Of a stretch of DNA of 64,000 bases, positions 33,701 through 46,785 are shown piece after piece. The notes under the pieces were generated by a model. That model saw only the letters and a list, made by a program, of their open reading frames with translations. It did not search any database and was not told where the DNA came from. The number at the start of each line of letters is the position of its first letter. Position 1 is the stretch's first letter. Source of the DNA: Notolepis coatsorum (Eukaryota > Chordata > Actinopteri > Aulopiformes > Paralepididae); the NCBI GenBank assembly GCA_963971535.1, contig CAXASK010002072.1, positions 183,603 to 247,602 on the forward strand, written 5' to 3'. Position numbers and translations under genes: made by a program.

Positions 33701-36700
33701 CAGCTAACAGCTCTATATAGAGATAACGGCTAACAGCTCTATAGAGCTAACAGCTAACAGCTCTATATGAGCTAACAGCTAACAGCTCTATATAGAGCTA
33801 ACAGCTAACAGCTCTATATAGAGATAACAGCTAACAGCTCTATATAGAGATAACAGCTAACAGCTCTATATAGAGCTAACAGCTAACAGCTCTATATAGA
33901 GATAACAGCTAACAGCTCTATATAGAGCTAACAGCTAACAGCTCTATATAGAGATAACAGCTAACAGCTCTATATAGAGCTAACAGCTAACAGCTCTATA
34001 TAGAGGTAACAGCTAACAGCTCTATAGAGCTAACAGCTAACAGCTCTATAGAGCTAACAGCTAACAGCTCTATAGAGCTAACAGCTAACAGCTCTATATA
34101 GAGCTAACAGCTAACAGCTCTATATAGAGCTAACAGCTAACAGCTCTATATAGAGATAACAGCTAACAGCTCTATATAGAGCTAACGGCTAACAGCTATA
34201 TATAGAGCTAACAGCTAACAGCTCTATATAGAGCTAACAGCTCTATAGAGCTAACGGCTAACAGCTATATATAGAGCTAACAGCTAACAGCTTTATAGAG
34301 CTAACGGCTAACAGCTATATATAGAGATAACAGCTAACAGCTATATATAGAGCTAACGGCTAACAGCTCTATATAGAGATAACAGCTAACAGCTCTATAT
34401 AGAGATAACAGCTAACAGCTCTATATAGAGCTAACAGCTCTATATAGAGATAACAGCTAACAGCTCTATATAGAGCTAACGGCTAACAGCTCTATATAGA
34501 GATAACAGCTAACAGCTCTATATAGAGCTAACAGCTCTATATAGAGATAACAGCTAACAGCTCTATAGAGCTAACAGCTAACAGCTCTATAGAGATAACA
34601 GCTAACAGCTCTATATAGAGCTAACGGCTAACAGCTCTATATAGAGCTAACAGCTAACAGCTCTATATAGAGATAACAGCTAACAGCTCTATATAGAGAT
34701 AACAGCTAACAGCTCTATATAGAGATAACAGCTAACAGCTCTATGTAGAGCTAACGGCTAACAGCTCTATATAGAGATAACAGCTAACAGCTCTATATAG
34801 AGATAACGGCTAACAGCTCTATGTAGAGATACAGCTAACAGCTCTATATAGAGATAACAGCTAACAGCTCTATATAGAGATAACAGCTAACAGCTCTATA
34901 TAGAGATAACAGCTAACAGCTCTATATAGAGATAACAGCTAACAGCTCTATATAGAGATAACAGCTAACAGCTCTATATAGAGATAACAGCTAACAGCTC
35001 TATAGAGCTAACAGCTAACAGCTCTATAGAGCTAACAGCTCTATATAGAGATAACAGCTAACAGCTCTATAGAGCTAACAGCTAACAGCTCTATAGAGCT
35101 AACAGCTAACAGCTCTATAGAGCTAACAGCTAACAGCTCTATATAGAGCTAACAGCTAACAGCTCTATATAGAGATAACAGCTAACAGCTCTATATAGAG
35201 CTAACAGCTAACAGCTCTATATAGAGCTAACAGCTAACAGCTCTATATAGAGCTAACAGCTAACAGCTCTATATAGAGGTAACAGCTAACAGCTCTATAG
35301 AGCTAACAGCTAACAGCTCTATAGAGCTAACAGCTAACAGCTCTATAGAGCTAACAGCTAACAGCTCTATATAGAGCTAACAGCTAACAGCTCTATATAG
35401 AGCTAACAGCTAACAGCTCTATATAGAGATAACAGCTAACAGCTCTATATAGAGCTAACGGCTAACAGCTATATATAGAGCTAACAGCTAACAGCTCTAT
35501 ATAGAGCTAACAGCTCTATAGAGCTAACGGCTAACAGCTATATATAGAGCTAACAGCTAACAGCTCTATAGAGCTAACGGCTAACAGCTATATATAGAGA
35601 TAACAGCTAACAGCTATATATAGAGCTAACGGCTAACAGCTCTATATAGAGATAACAGCTAACAGCTCTATATAGAGATAACAGCTAACAGCTCTATAGA
35701 GCTAACAGCTAACAGCTCTATATAGAGCTAACGGCTAACAGCTCTATATAGAGATAACAGCTAACAGCTCTATATAGAGCTAACAGCTCTATATAGAGAT
35801 AACAGCTAACAGCTCTATAGAGCTAACAGCTAACAGCTCTATAGAGATAACAGCTAACAGCTCTATATAGAGCTAACGGCTAACAGCTCTATATAGAGCT
35901 AACAGCTAACAGCTCTATAGAGCTAACAGCTAACAGCTCTATATAGAGATAACAGCTAACAGCTCTATATAGAGATAACAGCTAACAGCTCTATATAGAG
36001 CTAACAGCTAACAGCTCTATATAGAGGTAACAGCTAACAGCTCTATATAGCTAACAGCTAACAGCTCTATAGAGCTAACAGCTAACAGCTCTATAGAGCT
36101 AACAGCTAACAGCTCTATATAGAGCTAATATCTAACAGCTCTATATAGAGCTAACAGCTAACAGCTCTATATAGAGATAACAGCTAACAGCTCTATATAG
36201 AGCTAACGGCTAACAGCTAACAGCTCTATATAGAGATAACAGCTAACAGCTCTATATAGAGCTAACGGCTAACAGCTAACAGCTATATATAGAGCTAACA
36301 GCTAACAGCTCTATATAGAGCTAACAGCTAACAGCTCTATAGAGCTAACGGCTAACAGCTATATATAGAGCTAACAGCTAACAGCTCTATAGAGCTAACG
36401 GCTAACAGCTATATATAGAGATAACAGCTAACAGCTATATATAGAGCTAACGGCTAACAGCTCTATATAGAGATAACAGCTAACAGCTCTATATAGAGAT
36501 AACAGCTAACAGCTCTATATAGAGCTAACAGCTCTATATAGAGATAACAGCTAACAGCTCTATAGAGCTAACAACTAACAGCTCTATAGAGATAACAGCT
36601 AACAGCTCTATATAGAGCTAACGGCTAACAGCTCTATATAGAGATAACAGCTAACAGCTCTATATAGAGCTAACAGCTCTATATAGAGATAACAGCTAAC

Positions 36701-39235
36701 AGCTCTATAGAGCTAACAGCTAACAGCTCTATAGAGATAACAGCTAACAGCTCTATATAGAGCTAACGGCTAACAGCTCTATATAGAGCTAACAGCTAAC
36801 AGCTCTATAGAGCTAACAGCTAACAGCTCTATATAGAGATAACAGCTAACAGCTCTATAGAGCTAACAGCTAACAGCTCTATATAGAGATAACAGCTAAC
36901 AGCTCTATATAGAGATAACAGCTAACAGCTCTATATAGAGATAACAGCTAACAGCTCTATATAGAGATAACAACTAACAGCTCTATATAGAGCTAACGGC
37001 TAACAGCTCTATAGAGCTAACAGCTAACAGCTCTATATAGAGATAACAGCTAACAGCTCTATATAGAGATAACAGCTAACAGCTCTATATAGAGATAACA
37101 GCTAACAGCTCTATGTAGAGCTAACAGCTAACAGCTCTATATAGAGATAACAGCTAACAGCTCTATATAGAGATAACAGCTAACAGCTCTATATAGAGCT
37201 AACAGCTAACAGCTCTATATAGAGCTAACGGCTAACAGCTATATATAGAGCTAACAGCTAACAGCTCTATATAGAGTTAACTGCTAACAGCTCTATATAG
37301 AGATAACAGCTAACAGCTCTATATAGAGCTAACAGCTAACAGCTCTATATAGAGCTAACAGCTAACAGCTCTATATAGAGCTAACAGCTAACAGCTCTAT
37401 ATATAGCTAACAGCTCTATATAGAGATAACAGCTAACAGCTCTATAGAGCTAACAACTAACAGCTCTATAGAGATAACAGCTAACAGCTCTATATAGAGC
37501 TAACGGCTAACAGCTCTATATAGAGTTAACAGCTAACAGCTCTATATAGAGCTAACAGCTCTATATAGAGATAACAGCTAACAGCTCTATAGAGCTAACA
37601 GCTCTATAGAGATAACAGCTAACAGCTCTATATAGAGCTAACGGCTAACATCTCTATATAGAGCTAACAGCTAACAGCTCTATAGAGCTAACAGCTAACA
37701 GCTCTATATAGAGATAACAGCTAACAGCTCTATAGAGCTAACAGCTAACAGCTCTATATATAGATAACAGCTAACAGCTCTATATAGAGATAACAGCTAA
37801 CAGCTCTATATAGAGATAACAGCTAACAGCTCTATAGAGCTAACAGCTAACAGCTCTATATAGAGATAACAACTAACAGCTCTATATAGAGCTAACGGCT
37901 AACAGCTCTATAGTGCTAACAGCTAACAGCTCTATATAGAGATAACAGCTAACAGCTCTATATAGAGATAACAGCTAACAGCTCTATATAGAGATAACAG
38001 CTAACAGCTCTATGTAGAGCTAACAGCTAACAGCTCTATATAGAGATAACAGCTAACAGCTCTATATAGAGATAACAGCTAACAGCTCTATATAGAGCTA
38101 ACAGCTAACAGCTCTATATAGAGCTAACGGCTAACAGCTATATATAGAGCTAACAGCTAACAGCTCTATATAGAGATAACAGCTAACAGCTCTATATAGA
38201 GATAACAGCTAACAGCTCTATATAGAGATAACAGCTAACAGCTCTATAGAGCTAACAGCTAACAGCTCTATATAGAGATAACAGCTAACAGCTCTATATA
38301 GAGCTAACAGCTAACAGCTCTATATAGAGCTAACAGCTCTATATATAGATAACAGCTAACAGCTCTATGTAGAGCTAACAGCTAACAGCTCTATATAGAG
38401 CTAACGGCTAACAGCTCTATATAGCTAACAGCTAACAGCTCTATATAGAGATAACAGCTAACAGCTCTATATAGAGATAACAGCTAACAGCTCTATATAG
38501 AGATAACAGCTAACAGCTCTACGTAGAGCTAACAGCTAACAGCTCTATATAGAGATAACAGCTAACAGCTCTATATAGAGATAACAGCTAACAGCTCTAT
38601 ATAGAGCTAACAGCTAACAGCTCTATATAGAGCTAACGGCTAACAGCTATATATAGAGATAACAGCTAACAGCTCTATATAGAGATAACAGCTAACAGCT
38701 CTATATAGAGATAACAGCTAACAGCTCTATATATAGCTAACAGCTAACAGCTCTATATAGAGATAACAGCTAACAGCTCTATAGAGCTAACAGCTAACAG
38801 CTCTATATAGAGATAACAACTAACAGCTCTATATAGAGATAACAGCTAACAGCTCTATATAGAGATAACAGCTAACAGCTCTATATAGAGATAACAGCTA
38901 ACAGCTCTATATAGAGATAACAGCTAACAGCTCTATATAGAGATAACAGCTAACAGCTCTATATAGAGATAACGGCTAACAGCTCTATAGAGCTAACAGC
39001 TAACAGCTCTATATGAGCTAACAGCTAACAGCTCTATATAGAGATAACAGCTAACAGCTCTATATAGAGATAACAGCTAACAGCTCTATATAGAGATAAC
39101 AGCTAACAGCTCTATATAGAGCTAACAGCTAACAGCTCTATATAGAGATAACAGCTAACAGCTCTATGTACGCTAACAGCTAACAGCTCTATATAGAGAT
39201 AACAGCTAACAGCTCTATGTACGCTAACAGCTACT
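27767..39235. repeat. ~11.5-kb palindromic satellite array with higher-order structure
   Basis: About 440 units, mostly 26 bp with 24-bp and 28-bp variants. Each is built from the 16-bp perfect palindrome AGCTCTATATAGAGCT (or ..GAGATAAC) plus AACAGCTAAC. Diagnostic variants recur at fixed offsets. AGCTTTAT at 28941, 30323 and 34289 and CTCTATGTAG at 28117, 29499, 30773 and 34739 give 1,382 and 3,966 bp. CTCTACGTAG at 33271 and 38517 and CTCTATATGA at 33761 and 39007 give 5,246 bp. The array therefore grew by duplication of kilobase blocks. No gene or other element is seen within it. Confidence 0.97.
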
Positions 39236-39249
39236 ATATATATTAGCCA

Positions 39250-40692
39250 CAACCGCCAACAGTGGTATAAAGAAGCTCTTCGACATGCACCTCAAAGAGG
39301 CTTGTTGTGTAACACTGAGGAGGATGTTCACTTATTTACTTAGTCTATGGCCACTGACCTCACATAAGGGCAATTCCAGCGTTATGGATGTTACATTACA
39401 TACAACAGAGCATGAGGTGAGGCGGATCTTTAAAAAAGTGAATATCAGGAAGGCAGCAGGACCGGACGGCATCCCCGGCCGCGTCCTAAAAGTCTGTGCC
39501 AACCAACTGGCCCCGGTATTCACTGACATCTTTAACCTGTCCTTGGAACAGGCTGTCATCCCCACCTGTCTGAAGAAGTCCACCATCATCCCTGTACCCA
39601 AAAAATCTACGCCCGCTTGCCTCAACGACTACCGCCCTGTAGCCCTCACCTCCATAGCCATGAAGTGCTTTGAGAAGCTAGTGAAGGGCTACATCTGTTC
39701 CTCCCTCCCCATCAACCTGGACCCCCTGCAATTTGCATATCGCCCCAACAGGTCCACGGAGGACGCCATAGCCCATGTGCTGCACAGAGGCAGGGAAACT
39801 ATGTGAGAATGCTGTTCATCGACTACAGCTCAGCATTCAATACCATAGTCCCCTCCAAACTCATAGCCAAGCTCAGGGACCTGGGCTTGAACTATGACCT
39901 CTGCCAGTGGGTCTTGGACTTCCTGACGGGCAGACCCCAGGTGGTAAGAGCAGGCAACTGCACCTCCTCATCCATCACGCTCAACATAGGGGCCCCCCAG
40001 GGCTGTGTTCTGAGCCCCCTCCTCTACTCCCTGTACACACATGACTGCGTGACACAACGGAACAACAACACAATCATCAAATTTGCTGATGACACAGTAG
40101 TGGTGGGCCTGATCTCTGCCAACGACGAGAGGGCCTACCTGGAAGAGGTAGAGAATCTGTCACAGTGGTGTCAGGAGAACTGCCTCTCCCTGAACGTCAG
40201 CAAAACAAAAGAGATGATTGTGGACTTCAGGAGGTCGGGGGTCAAGGACTACAGCCCCCTCAGCATCGACGGGGCACCGGTTGAGAGAGTGAACAGTTTC
40301 AAGTACCTCAGAGCCCACATATCCGAGGACTTGACATGGACCACACACATTGACAGTGTTGTGAAGAAGGCACGACAACGCCTCTACTTCCTCAGGTGCC
40401 TAAGGAAGTTCCAAGTCAGTCAGAAGATCCTTAGGAACTTCTACTCATGTACAATAGAGAGCATCCTGACTGGCAACATCACCTCCTGGTTTGGGAATAG
40501 CACTGCACAAGACCGAAGCAGACTACAAAGAGTGACACGTTCAGCCGAATGCACAATTGGAGGGGGGCTTCCCACCCTCCAGAACATTTACAACAAGCGG
40601 TGCAGGGGGAAGGCGAAGAGAATCATCAAGGACTCCAGCCACCCAAACAACTGCCTCTTTGAACTGCTGCGGTCAGGCAAGCGATACCGGAG
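39250..40692 (+). mobile_element. Rex1/CR1-like LINE, truncated at both ends
   Basis: Contains most of an RT. It starts just right of the satellite and stops at KRYRS, short of the usual C terminus and 3' tail. It shares almost identical sequence with the fragment at 63757-64000 ([20 protein letters not shown]), so the two are copies of one subfamily. Confidence 0.8.
39285..40692 (+). pseudogene. LINE reverse transcriptase with internal deletion
   Basis: The first frame (to 39806) carries [37 protein letters not shown] and [19 protein letters not shown]. The second (from 39803) carries [34 protein letters not shown], the catalytic [11 protein letters not shown] and [15 protein letters not shown]. 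At 39786-39803 the frames switch, and some 20 residues expected between HVLHR and YVRMLF are absent, so a small deletion broke the gene. The C terminus ends with [22 protein letters not shown] and LRSGKRYRS before unrelated sequence begins. No endonuclease domain is present. Confidence 0.82.
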
Positions 40693-41521
40693 TAATCGGG
40701 GATGGCTGGGTCTACCCAGATCTTTGACAGTCAAGCAGGGTGGGTCTGACGCACGCAGCTGTCCGCATCAACTGTAGTGTGGGGAGAAAATCACTTTCAC
40801 TGACGGCTCATATTCCTTTTGTTTCTATATAAAACTGCTTCCAATTAACATTACCTGCCTAGCTTCCAGTGTCTCGTGTTGATATATGTTACTGAAGTCT
40901 GACGCGCAGCTGTCAGGATCACTGCGGGGAGAAAGATGTACAATTACGCACCGCAGATTTTTTCCTGAGCGCAGCAGATATATGGCCCTCTATAACTCTA
41001 AGCAATGCGCTACACATTTCATGACTTTAAAAGCCTGCGTGTAGCCTATATTAATGAAGAAGATTAAGTGCTTATAAATATGGTATGATTAACGTAACGT
41101 TAACCTATCTAGCTGCCGGTGCCCGACAGCCCCGACTGACTGATATTGCTAGCTGCTAGTGTCGGTGTCAGGTAATTTGTCCATGAAGAGACTGTAAGAA
41201 GAGGGTTGCCTGAGGTTAGCTAAATTATCTTCTTGCCAGGGAAAAGTTGATGATGAATGCCCAAATTCCATACGATGTCATCATCACTTGAAATGATGAT
41301 GGATGTTGGATGCGAGCAACAAAATGCGATGGTCGCATATCCTCAGATGTCTTGCAGGTTTGAGTGACGAATGACAAGTTCTCCTACCGCGGGAGATATT
41401 TCGCGCGGGTCTTGTGCAGTCGTCTCGCGAGACGCGCACCGATTGAAATGACAGCGATATGAACTTTCTTTGTGATTTAACAACACACATTCGCAATGTA
41501 ACATCCAAAACGGTAACATCC
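40693..41521. other. Unassigned interval with a weak internal duplication
   Basis: No coding region recognised. TCTGACGCACGCAGCTGTC at ~40745 is partly repeated as TCTGACGCGCAGCTGTC at ~40900. The stretch 41380-41460 is CpG-rich. It may be host intergenic DNA. Confidence 0.3.
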
Positions 41522-41526
41522 ATAAC

Positions 41527-42917
41527 TGTAACTGAGGGGTACAATTCCCTGACTGTATTGATAAGTATGGTATCATTAAACCACTACCGCTTTATGTACT
41601 TTAACTACTGGCCATACAGTACACGATATCTAAATATGATGAACACTTTCCCACAATGAAATCGGGTCCACACAAAGGTAATAATCAAATATTTAATATA
41701 TAGCAAAAGGTACATATAATAGTTACTATTACATTTATGATTTGAATGCACTTGTAAGGCAAATGAGTACTCGTAGGCAAATCAACACTGAATGTCCAAT
41801 CTCTGGTTACGCAGGAAGCAAGTATACAACCTGGCTCTTAGGGAATTAGATCTATGGTACTCTTAATGATATAGCAGGATAATTCTGGAAGGGGTCCTCC
41901 CGGTTGTAGGCCGGTAGGGGGGGTAGGAGAGCCGTCGGCAGTAGCCCGTCTGGTCAACGATTTCTAGAGAGAATTCAGGTACAGAAGACAGTGCAGTAGA
42001 ATCTTGATCCACAGATGAATACACCTTGGCTCTCTTGTAGGCTGTAGCTGTAGCTGTAGGTCCACAATGAAGAAGAAGCGAGGCGACCTCAGTCTGGTCT
42101 GAGCGCCGTCTCACCTTGACTCCTCTCGGGGTAAATCCAACACTCACCGGTGTTGGCGATTATCCGCTCCACAAATCAAAGTACCAAAGCAAATATATAT
42201 TCCATGCCGCATAGGGCTCAGCAGTCGTCGGGTAGGTAATCCAATGTACAGGTCCACTCGGTCCTCGCCTAGAACTCCTCGGATGAAAGCGCCACGTGTG
42301 GTCTGCCCAACCTGGTTAAGACTCCAGATAACACGAGGAAGCGATGGGGATGCTGCTCACTTTAGAACTCTAACCGCACGATGCACCATACATAATAGAC
42401 TATTATTAACCTAATAGAAATATGTCGCACTCGACGGTACAGTGCCAAACTATGACAATTCAGTTATTAATTCGCACGAGGTCTCGATGCTATTCTAAGG
42501 CCAAACAGGCCATACTACACCGCACGCGGTATCGTGGGTGAGGCTTCACGTTCTGTTACTTAGTTGGGTAGAAGGGTAAAGGACTAAGGGATTTCTACAT
42601 TTACTTGCGCCCTATTTATATGCACGGTGAACAAATAGTGCCACTCTCTTTTCGGTAGCCGTATTCCTGCGCAGAGCCGGGGCTAGTAGAGACATGTCTC
42701 GTCGGTACCATTGAACTTGGCTCCAAGGGGCTTGTCTCCTGGCGCCAGGTCCTTGTCCAATAAGAGAATGAACTATTATGGGCTATAGTAGACTAAAGGG
42801 ATATTCCGTGTATATGTACAAGGAATATACAGGGGATATCAAACGATATACAAATACTATTCAATATATATCCATAAATAAATATATATATTCGGTTTAA
42901 TCTGATCCTTCGTAACA
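41527..42917 (+). mobile_element. Candidate solo LTR (1391 bp)
   Basis: Flanked by ATAAC on both sides (41522-41526 and 42918-42922), starts TGTAACTG and ends TCGTAACA. A TATA-like CTATTTATATGC lies at ~42610 and AATAAA at ~42868, consistent with plus orientation. There is no primer site or coding frame beside it. The case rests on the 5-bp duplication plus TG..CA termini; no second copy is in the window. Confidence 0.55.
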
Positions 42918-42922
42918 ATAAC

Positions 42923-43390
42923 GCTTGTAAAGAATACAACAAATAAGACCAGAATGACTCATTCTTGCTAATATGTCATCTTTATAAAAGTTAGCTTTGC
43001 TTAGGAAGTTTGGTTGACATTGCATTCCAGATGCATGTTTTATGACAACTTTTCCTGGAAAACGTTATGGACATTACATTCGCTGTCCCATAAAGGGTCA
43101 TTATAACAGCATGCTTCACCTGCCAATGGAGACACAAAGTACACAATTGATTCACATATTGATACAACAGCCCTTCATGACCAAAGGTGAGGTTAGAAAA
43201 ATATCTGTTGATCTTTGTTTTTGCCATTCTGGCCATTCATAAAGTCATACAATTAGGTTAATCGAAAAATAAATGTTTACATCATTGGGTCTCATTCCCG
43301 AACGAAGTTACGACAAAATATTTCGTCTTAGCCAGATTTCGGCCCATTTAAGACATATTAGGGCTGGGAGTGGGCGTCCCCAAACTTTCC
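42923..43390. other. Unassigned interval
   Basis: A/T-rich, no convincing coding frame. Contains the left member (43286-43302) of a 17-bp inverted repeat whose partner is at 47955-47971. Confidence 0.3.
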
Positions 43391-43480
43391 TGAGACCTTA
43401 TTTGATCGTGGCTGAGAGCAGATCTAAGAGTGCTGAGGAGCACACTTAAATCTGCTCTCAGCCCACGATCAAATCTCATG
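43391..43480. repeat. Long near-perfect hairpin
   Basis: ATTTGATCGTG-GCTGAGAGCAGAT (43400-43423) pairs with ATCTGCTCTCAGCCCACGATCAAAT (43450-43474, read in two pieces around one extra base). The ~26-bp loop contains a further small stem, GTGCT with AGCAC. Could be a MITE, or could fold as RNA. Confidence 0.7.
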
Positions 43481-43508
43481 ATTGATTGACTAATTTAAAA
43501 TGTTATTA

Positions 43509-46415
43509 TAAATCAAATCAAATCAAATCAAATCAAATTTATTTATAGGGCCCGACAACACACGTTAATGTCCCCATGGGCCGTACAGGTCTTCTTTAAA
43601 CAGGTCAAGAAGACAACATAACAATAAGTCAAGAACAGAACAAGAACACCATAGGGTCCAAAATTTTTTTAGATGAATGCAAATAAATGAAAGAATGCAA
43701 GCACTCCCAGACATACCCCACGCGAAGGTAAGGAAAAACTCACTAAAACCTAACAATAGGGAAAAAAGCTCCACAGGCAGTGTGGAGGAGAGAAACCTTA
43801 GAAGGGCCGTTCAAGGGGGGATCTCCCTTCTTAGATGTTGGTGATAGTAGTGTTGCAGACGGACAGTTGGTAAGCATGCACTCATGTGTGTGGTGAAACA
43901 CAGATGAGTGCATGCAATAGCAACTGTACATTTTGAAAAATTAAAGATAGAGCTAATAGCGATAGCAACTGAACATTTTGAAAGATTAAAGATAGAGTTG
44001 ATAGCGGATCTATTTGAGGCACAGGGGCGGCGCAGAGAGGGTCACGTCCTCCCCGTCTTAGTCACGGGACATTCAACACTCCGGTCGTTGCTCAGGGACA
44101 GCCGGAGACAGGGAGATAGGGGGTGGCGCAGAGAGGGTCGCGAACTCCCCGACATCATCGCGGGACATCCGGCACTCCGGTCACCACTACGAGACCTCCG
44201 GAGACAGGGGGGCACGCAGAGGGGGTCGCAATCTCCCGGCCTTCGTCACAGGACGTCCAACACTCCGGACAACACTCCAGGACAGCAAGTCATAGGAAGA
44301 CAGGGAGACGGGACAGGCGTTAGACAGCTCATGAGATTGTAGTAGGCGGACATAGCAATAGATACAAGTGGTAGGCATATATGTGAATGGAGTAGATATA
44401 TGAAGTAAGCGTATTATGTGAATAGAATAGAAGTACTTAACCCAGCAATGAAACCGCGTTGACTGTTAATCTGTTAACAGTCTGTTAATCAGTTGACAGG
44501 ACCACGGACAGACGGCGGAGAATAACTGATCCAAGGCCTCGGAGGTGCATGTAGAGCAGTCACTACAAGCTTGGCCAAGACCCCCGAGGCATCCATCACC
44601 TTGGTCAGCGCCAGGAGACGGGTACTCAGAGAGAAGGGGGAGGGAGGGGGGGGGGGGGGGGGGGAGGGGGGGAGAGGGGGGGGGGGAAGAGTTAGAGAGT
44701 TCCCATGTTTGTGGTGCTGCAAAGGAGCAGACATGTAGTACCCTGTAGTGCCATGTAGTACCCCGTAGTGCCATGTAGTACCCTATAGTACCCCATAGTG
44801 CCATGTAGTACCCCGTAGTATCCTGTAGTACCCTGTAGTGCCATGTAGTACCCTGTGGTGCCTTGTGGTACCATGTAGTACCCCGTAGTGCCATGTAGTT
44901 CCATGTAGTGCCATGTAGAGCTATGTAAGCCATGTAGTACCCTGTAATGCCATGCAGTACCATGTAGTACTCTGTGGTACCATGTAGTACCCTGTACCCT
45001 AACTAAACTACCCTATAGTAAACTACCCAGTGGTACCATGTAGTACCCTGTACCATAACTAAACTACACAGATTAATCTAAAGGTCAGTCCCCGACCAGG
45101 TGAGATCAAGGTAGGTTGAAGGAGAGAGAGAAAAGATGAGTCTTAAGCAGGGATTTAAAAGCTTCGACAGAGCAGGCGCCCCTGATGACGGCAGGTAATT
45201 TGTTCCACAGGTAGGGAGCGCGGTAGACAAAGGCTTTGTGGCCGGCGGATTTCTTTTTAACCCTAGGGGTCGATAGAAGCCCCGCATTTTGTGAGCGCAG
45301 AGCACGAGCGGGCGAGTATCGGGAGATGAGATCGGATAGATAGAGCGGTCCAAGCCCATTTAAAATTTTGTAGGTGAGGAGTAGCACTTTAAAGTCAGAG
45401 CGGGCTTGGATAGGAAGCCAATGTAGGGCGGACAAAACTGGTGTGATGTGATCAAATTTTCTAGTTCTAGTTAGTATCCGTGCAGCCGCATTTTGCACGA
45501 GTTGAAGATTTTTGATGCTTGAATTAGGTAGGCCTGAAAAAAGTGCATTACAGTAGTCCAGACGTGATGAGACAAAAGCATGAATCAGGGTTTCAGCATC
45601 AGCCAGAGTTAAAATGGGGCGTATTCTTGCGATATTACGAAGATGGAAGAATGCAATTTTGGTGACATTTTTTATATGTGCATTAAATGAGAGGGAGGAA
45701 TCAAAAATGACTCAGAGGTTTTTTATGGTGGAGCTCTGGGATACATGACAGGTATCAACGTTGAGGGAGATGTCCTGAAACAGGCCTCTGTGGTTTGGGG
45801 GGCCAACAATTAACATCTCAGTTTTATCTGCATTAAGGAGTAGAAAGTTTTGCGACATCCATTTTTTGACGGCAAGCAAGCAGGCCTCAAGGTTTTGTAG
45901 TTGGGAGGAATCATTTGGCTTAATAGGTATATATAATTGGGTGTCATCAGCGTAAAAATGAACGTTTATGCCAAATTTGCGTATGATATCGCCGAGGGGT
46001 AGCATGTAAATCGGAAATAGCAAAGGGCCCAGGACAGAGCCTTGTGGGACACCACATTGCACTGGGAGGGTCTCAGATGTTAAATCATTATAGACCATGC
46101 AGTGTGTTCTATCAGTTAAATAGGATTTAAACCAAGCTAGTGCGAGACCCCGAATGCCAACATGGTTCTCAAGCCGACCTAGAAGAATCGAGTGATCGAT
46201 AGTGTCAAAGGCTGCACTGAGATCAAGCAATAAGAGCACAGAGGTGAGGTTTGAGTCAAGAGAGAGCAGTAAGTCATTTGTGACTTTGGTAACCGCCGTT
46301 TCGGTGGAGTGTAAGGCTCTAAAGCCAGATTGAAATGATTCATTAAGATTATTGTTTGATAAATGGTCAGTAAGTTGACAGACTGTGTTCTCATAGTGAT
46401 TCCTTCACGTCAACG
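43509..46415 (-). mobile_element. L2-type LINE copy 2
   Basis: The minus-strand counterpart of copy 1, without the LTR insertions and with more of the 5' part. 3' tail of (TCAAA) units at 43511-43540, a long 3' UTR with a G-rich tract (44635-44690) and a 20-bp minisatellite (44735-45060), then RT coding to ~46412. It is the internal control that exposes the gypsy pair and the solo LTR in copy 1. Confidence 0.88.
45106..46412 (-). pseudogene. L2 reverse transcriptase, single stop codon
   Basis: Open from ~46412 (FQSGFRALHSTETAVTKVTN, no ATG needed because the element is 5'-truncated) through [32 protein letters not shown] and the catalytic [12 protein letters not shown] to a TGA at 45712-45714, where copy 1 has a glycine codon. 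In the same frame it continues through FVSSRLDYCNALFSGLPNSS, MQNAAARILTRTRKFDHITP, LHWLPIQARSDFKVLLLTYK and FKSLLKTHLFSLSFN to 45106. It is therefore a nearly full L2 RT with one nonsense change. The endonuclease half is missing. Confidence 0.87.
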
Positions 46416-46785
46416 CTACAGGCCTCCTTGGAATTAATTACTTAATCATAATTAAAATAAATATGACAATATTTGTACGATAAGAAATTACGCATTTGAT
46501 GTCGGAAATATAAATAATATGGATTCATCTGATCACAGGGCAGCTGGATTAACCACATCTGAACAAGCTATTTTGGACAAATAATTACTCAGATATTCAA
46601 ACACAATTATGCAATTATTGTGAAATGATTGAAAATAATAATAATTTAATGCCTTCTGTGGAATTTGTATTTCTTATTTGTTACACATCTGTTTTAATGA
46701 TTAATTATATACATTTGAAAGAATGCAGGTCAACATGCAATGTATCCCATTGATTGGTATACAAAGGGACAGACCTTTGTTTGAT
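46416..46785. other. Unassigned A/T-rich interval
   Basis: No frame, repeat or structural element recognised. Confidence 0.3.

Noticed and set aside
27767-39235. Possible genes or regulatory TATA boxes in the satellite
   Set aside because: TATATA is part of every unit, so single matches mean nothing. No open frame of note exists here.
41863-42147. 94-codon minus-strand frame inside the candidate solo LTR
   Set aside because: No recognisable motif, and the length is expected by chance in this composition.
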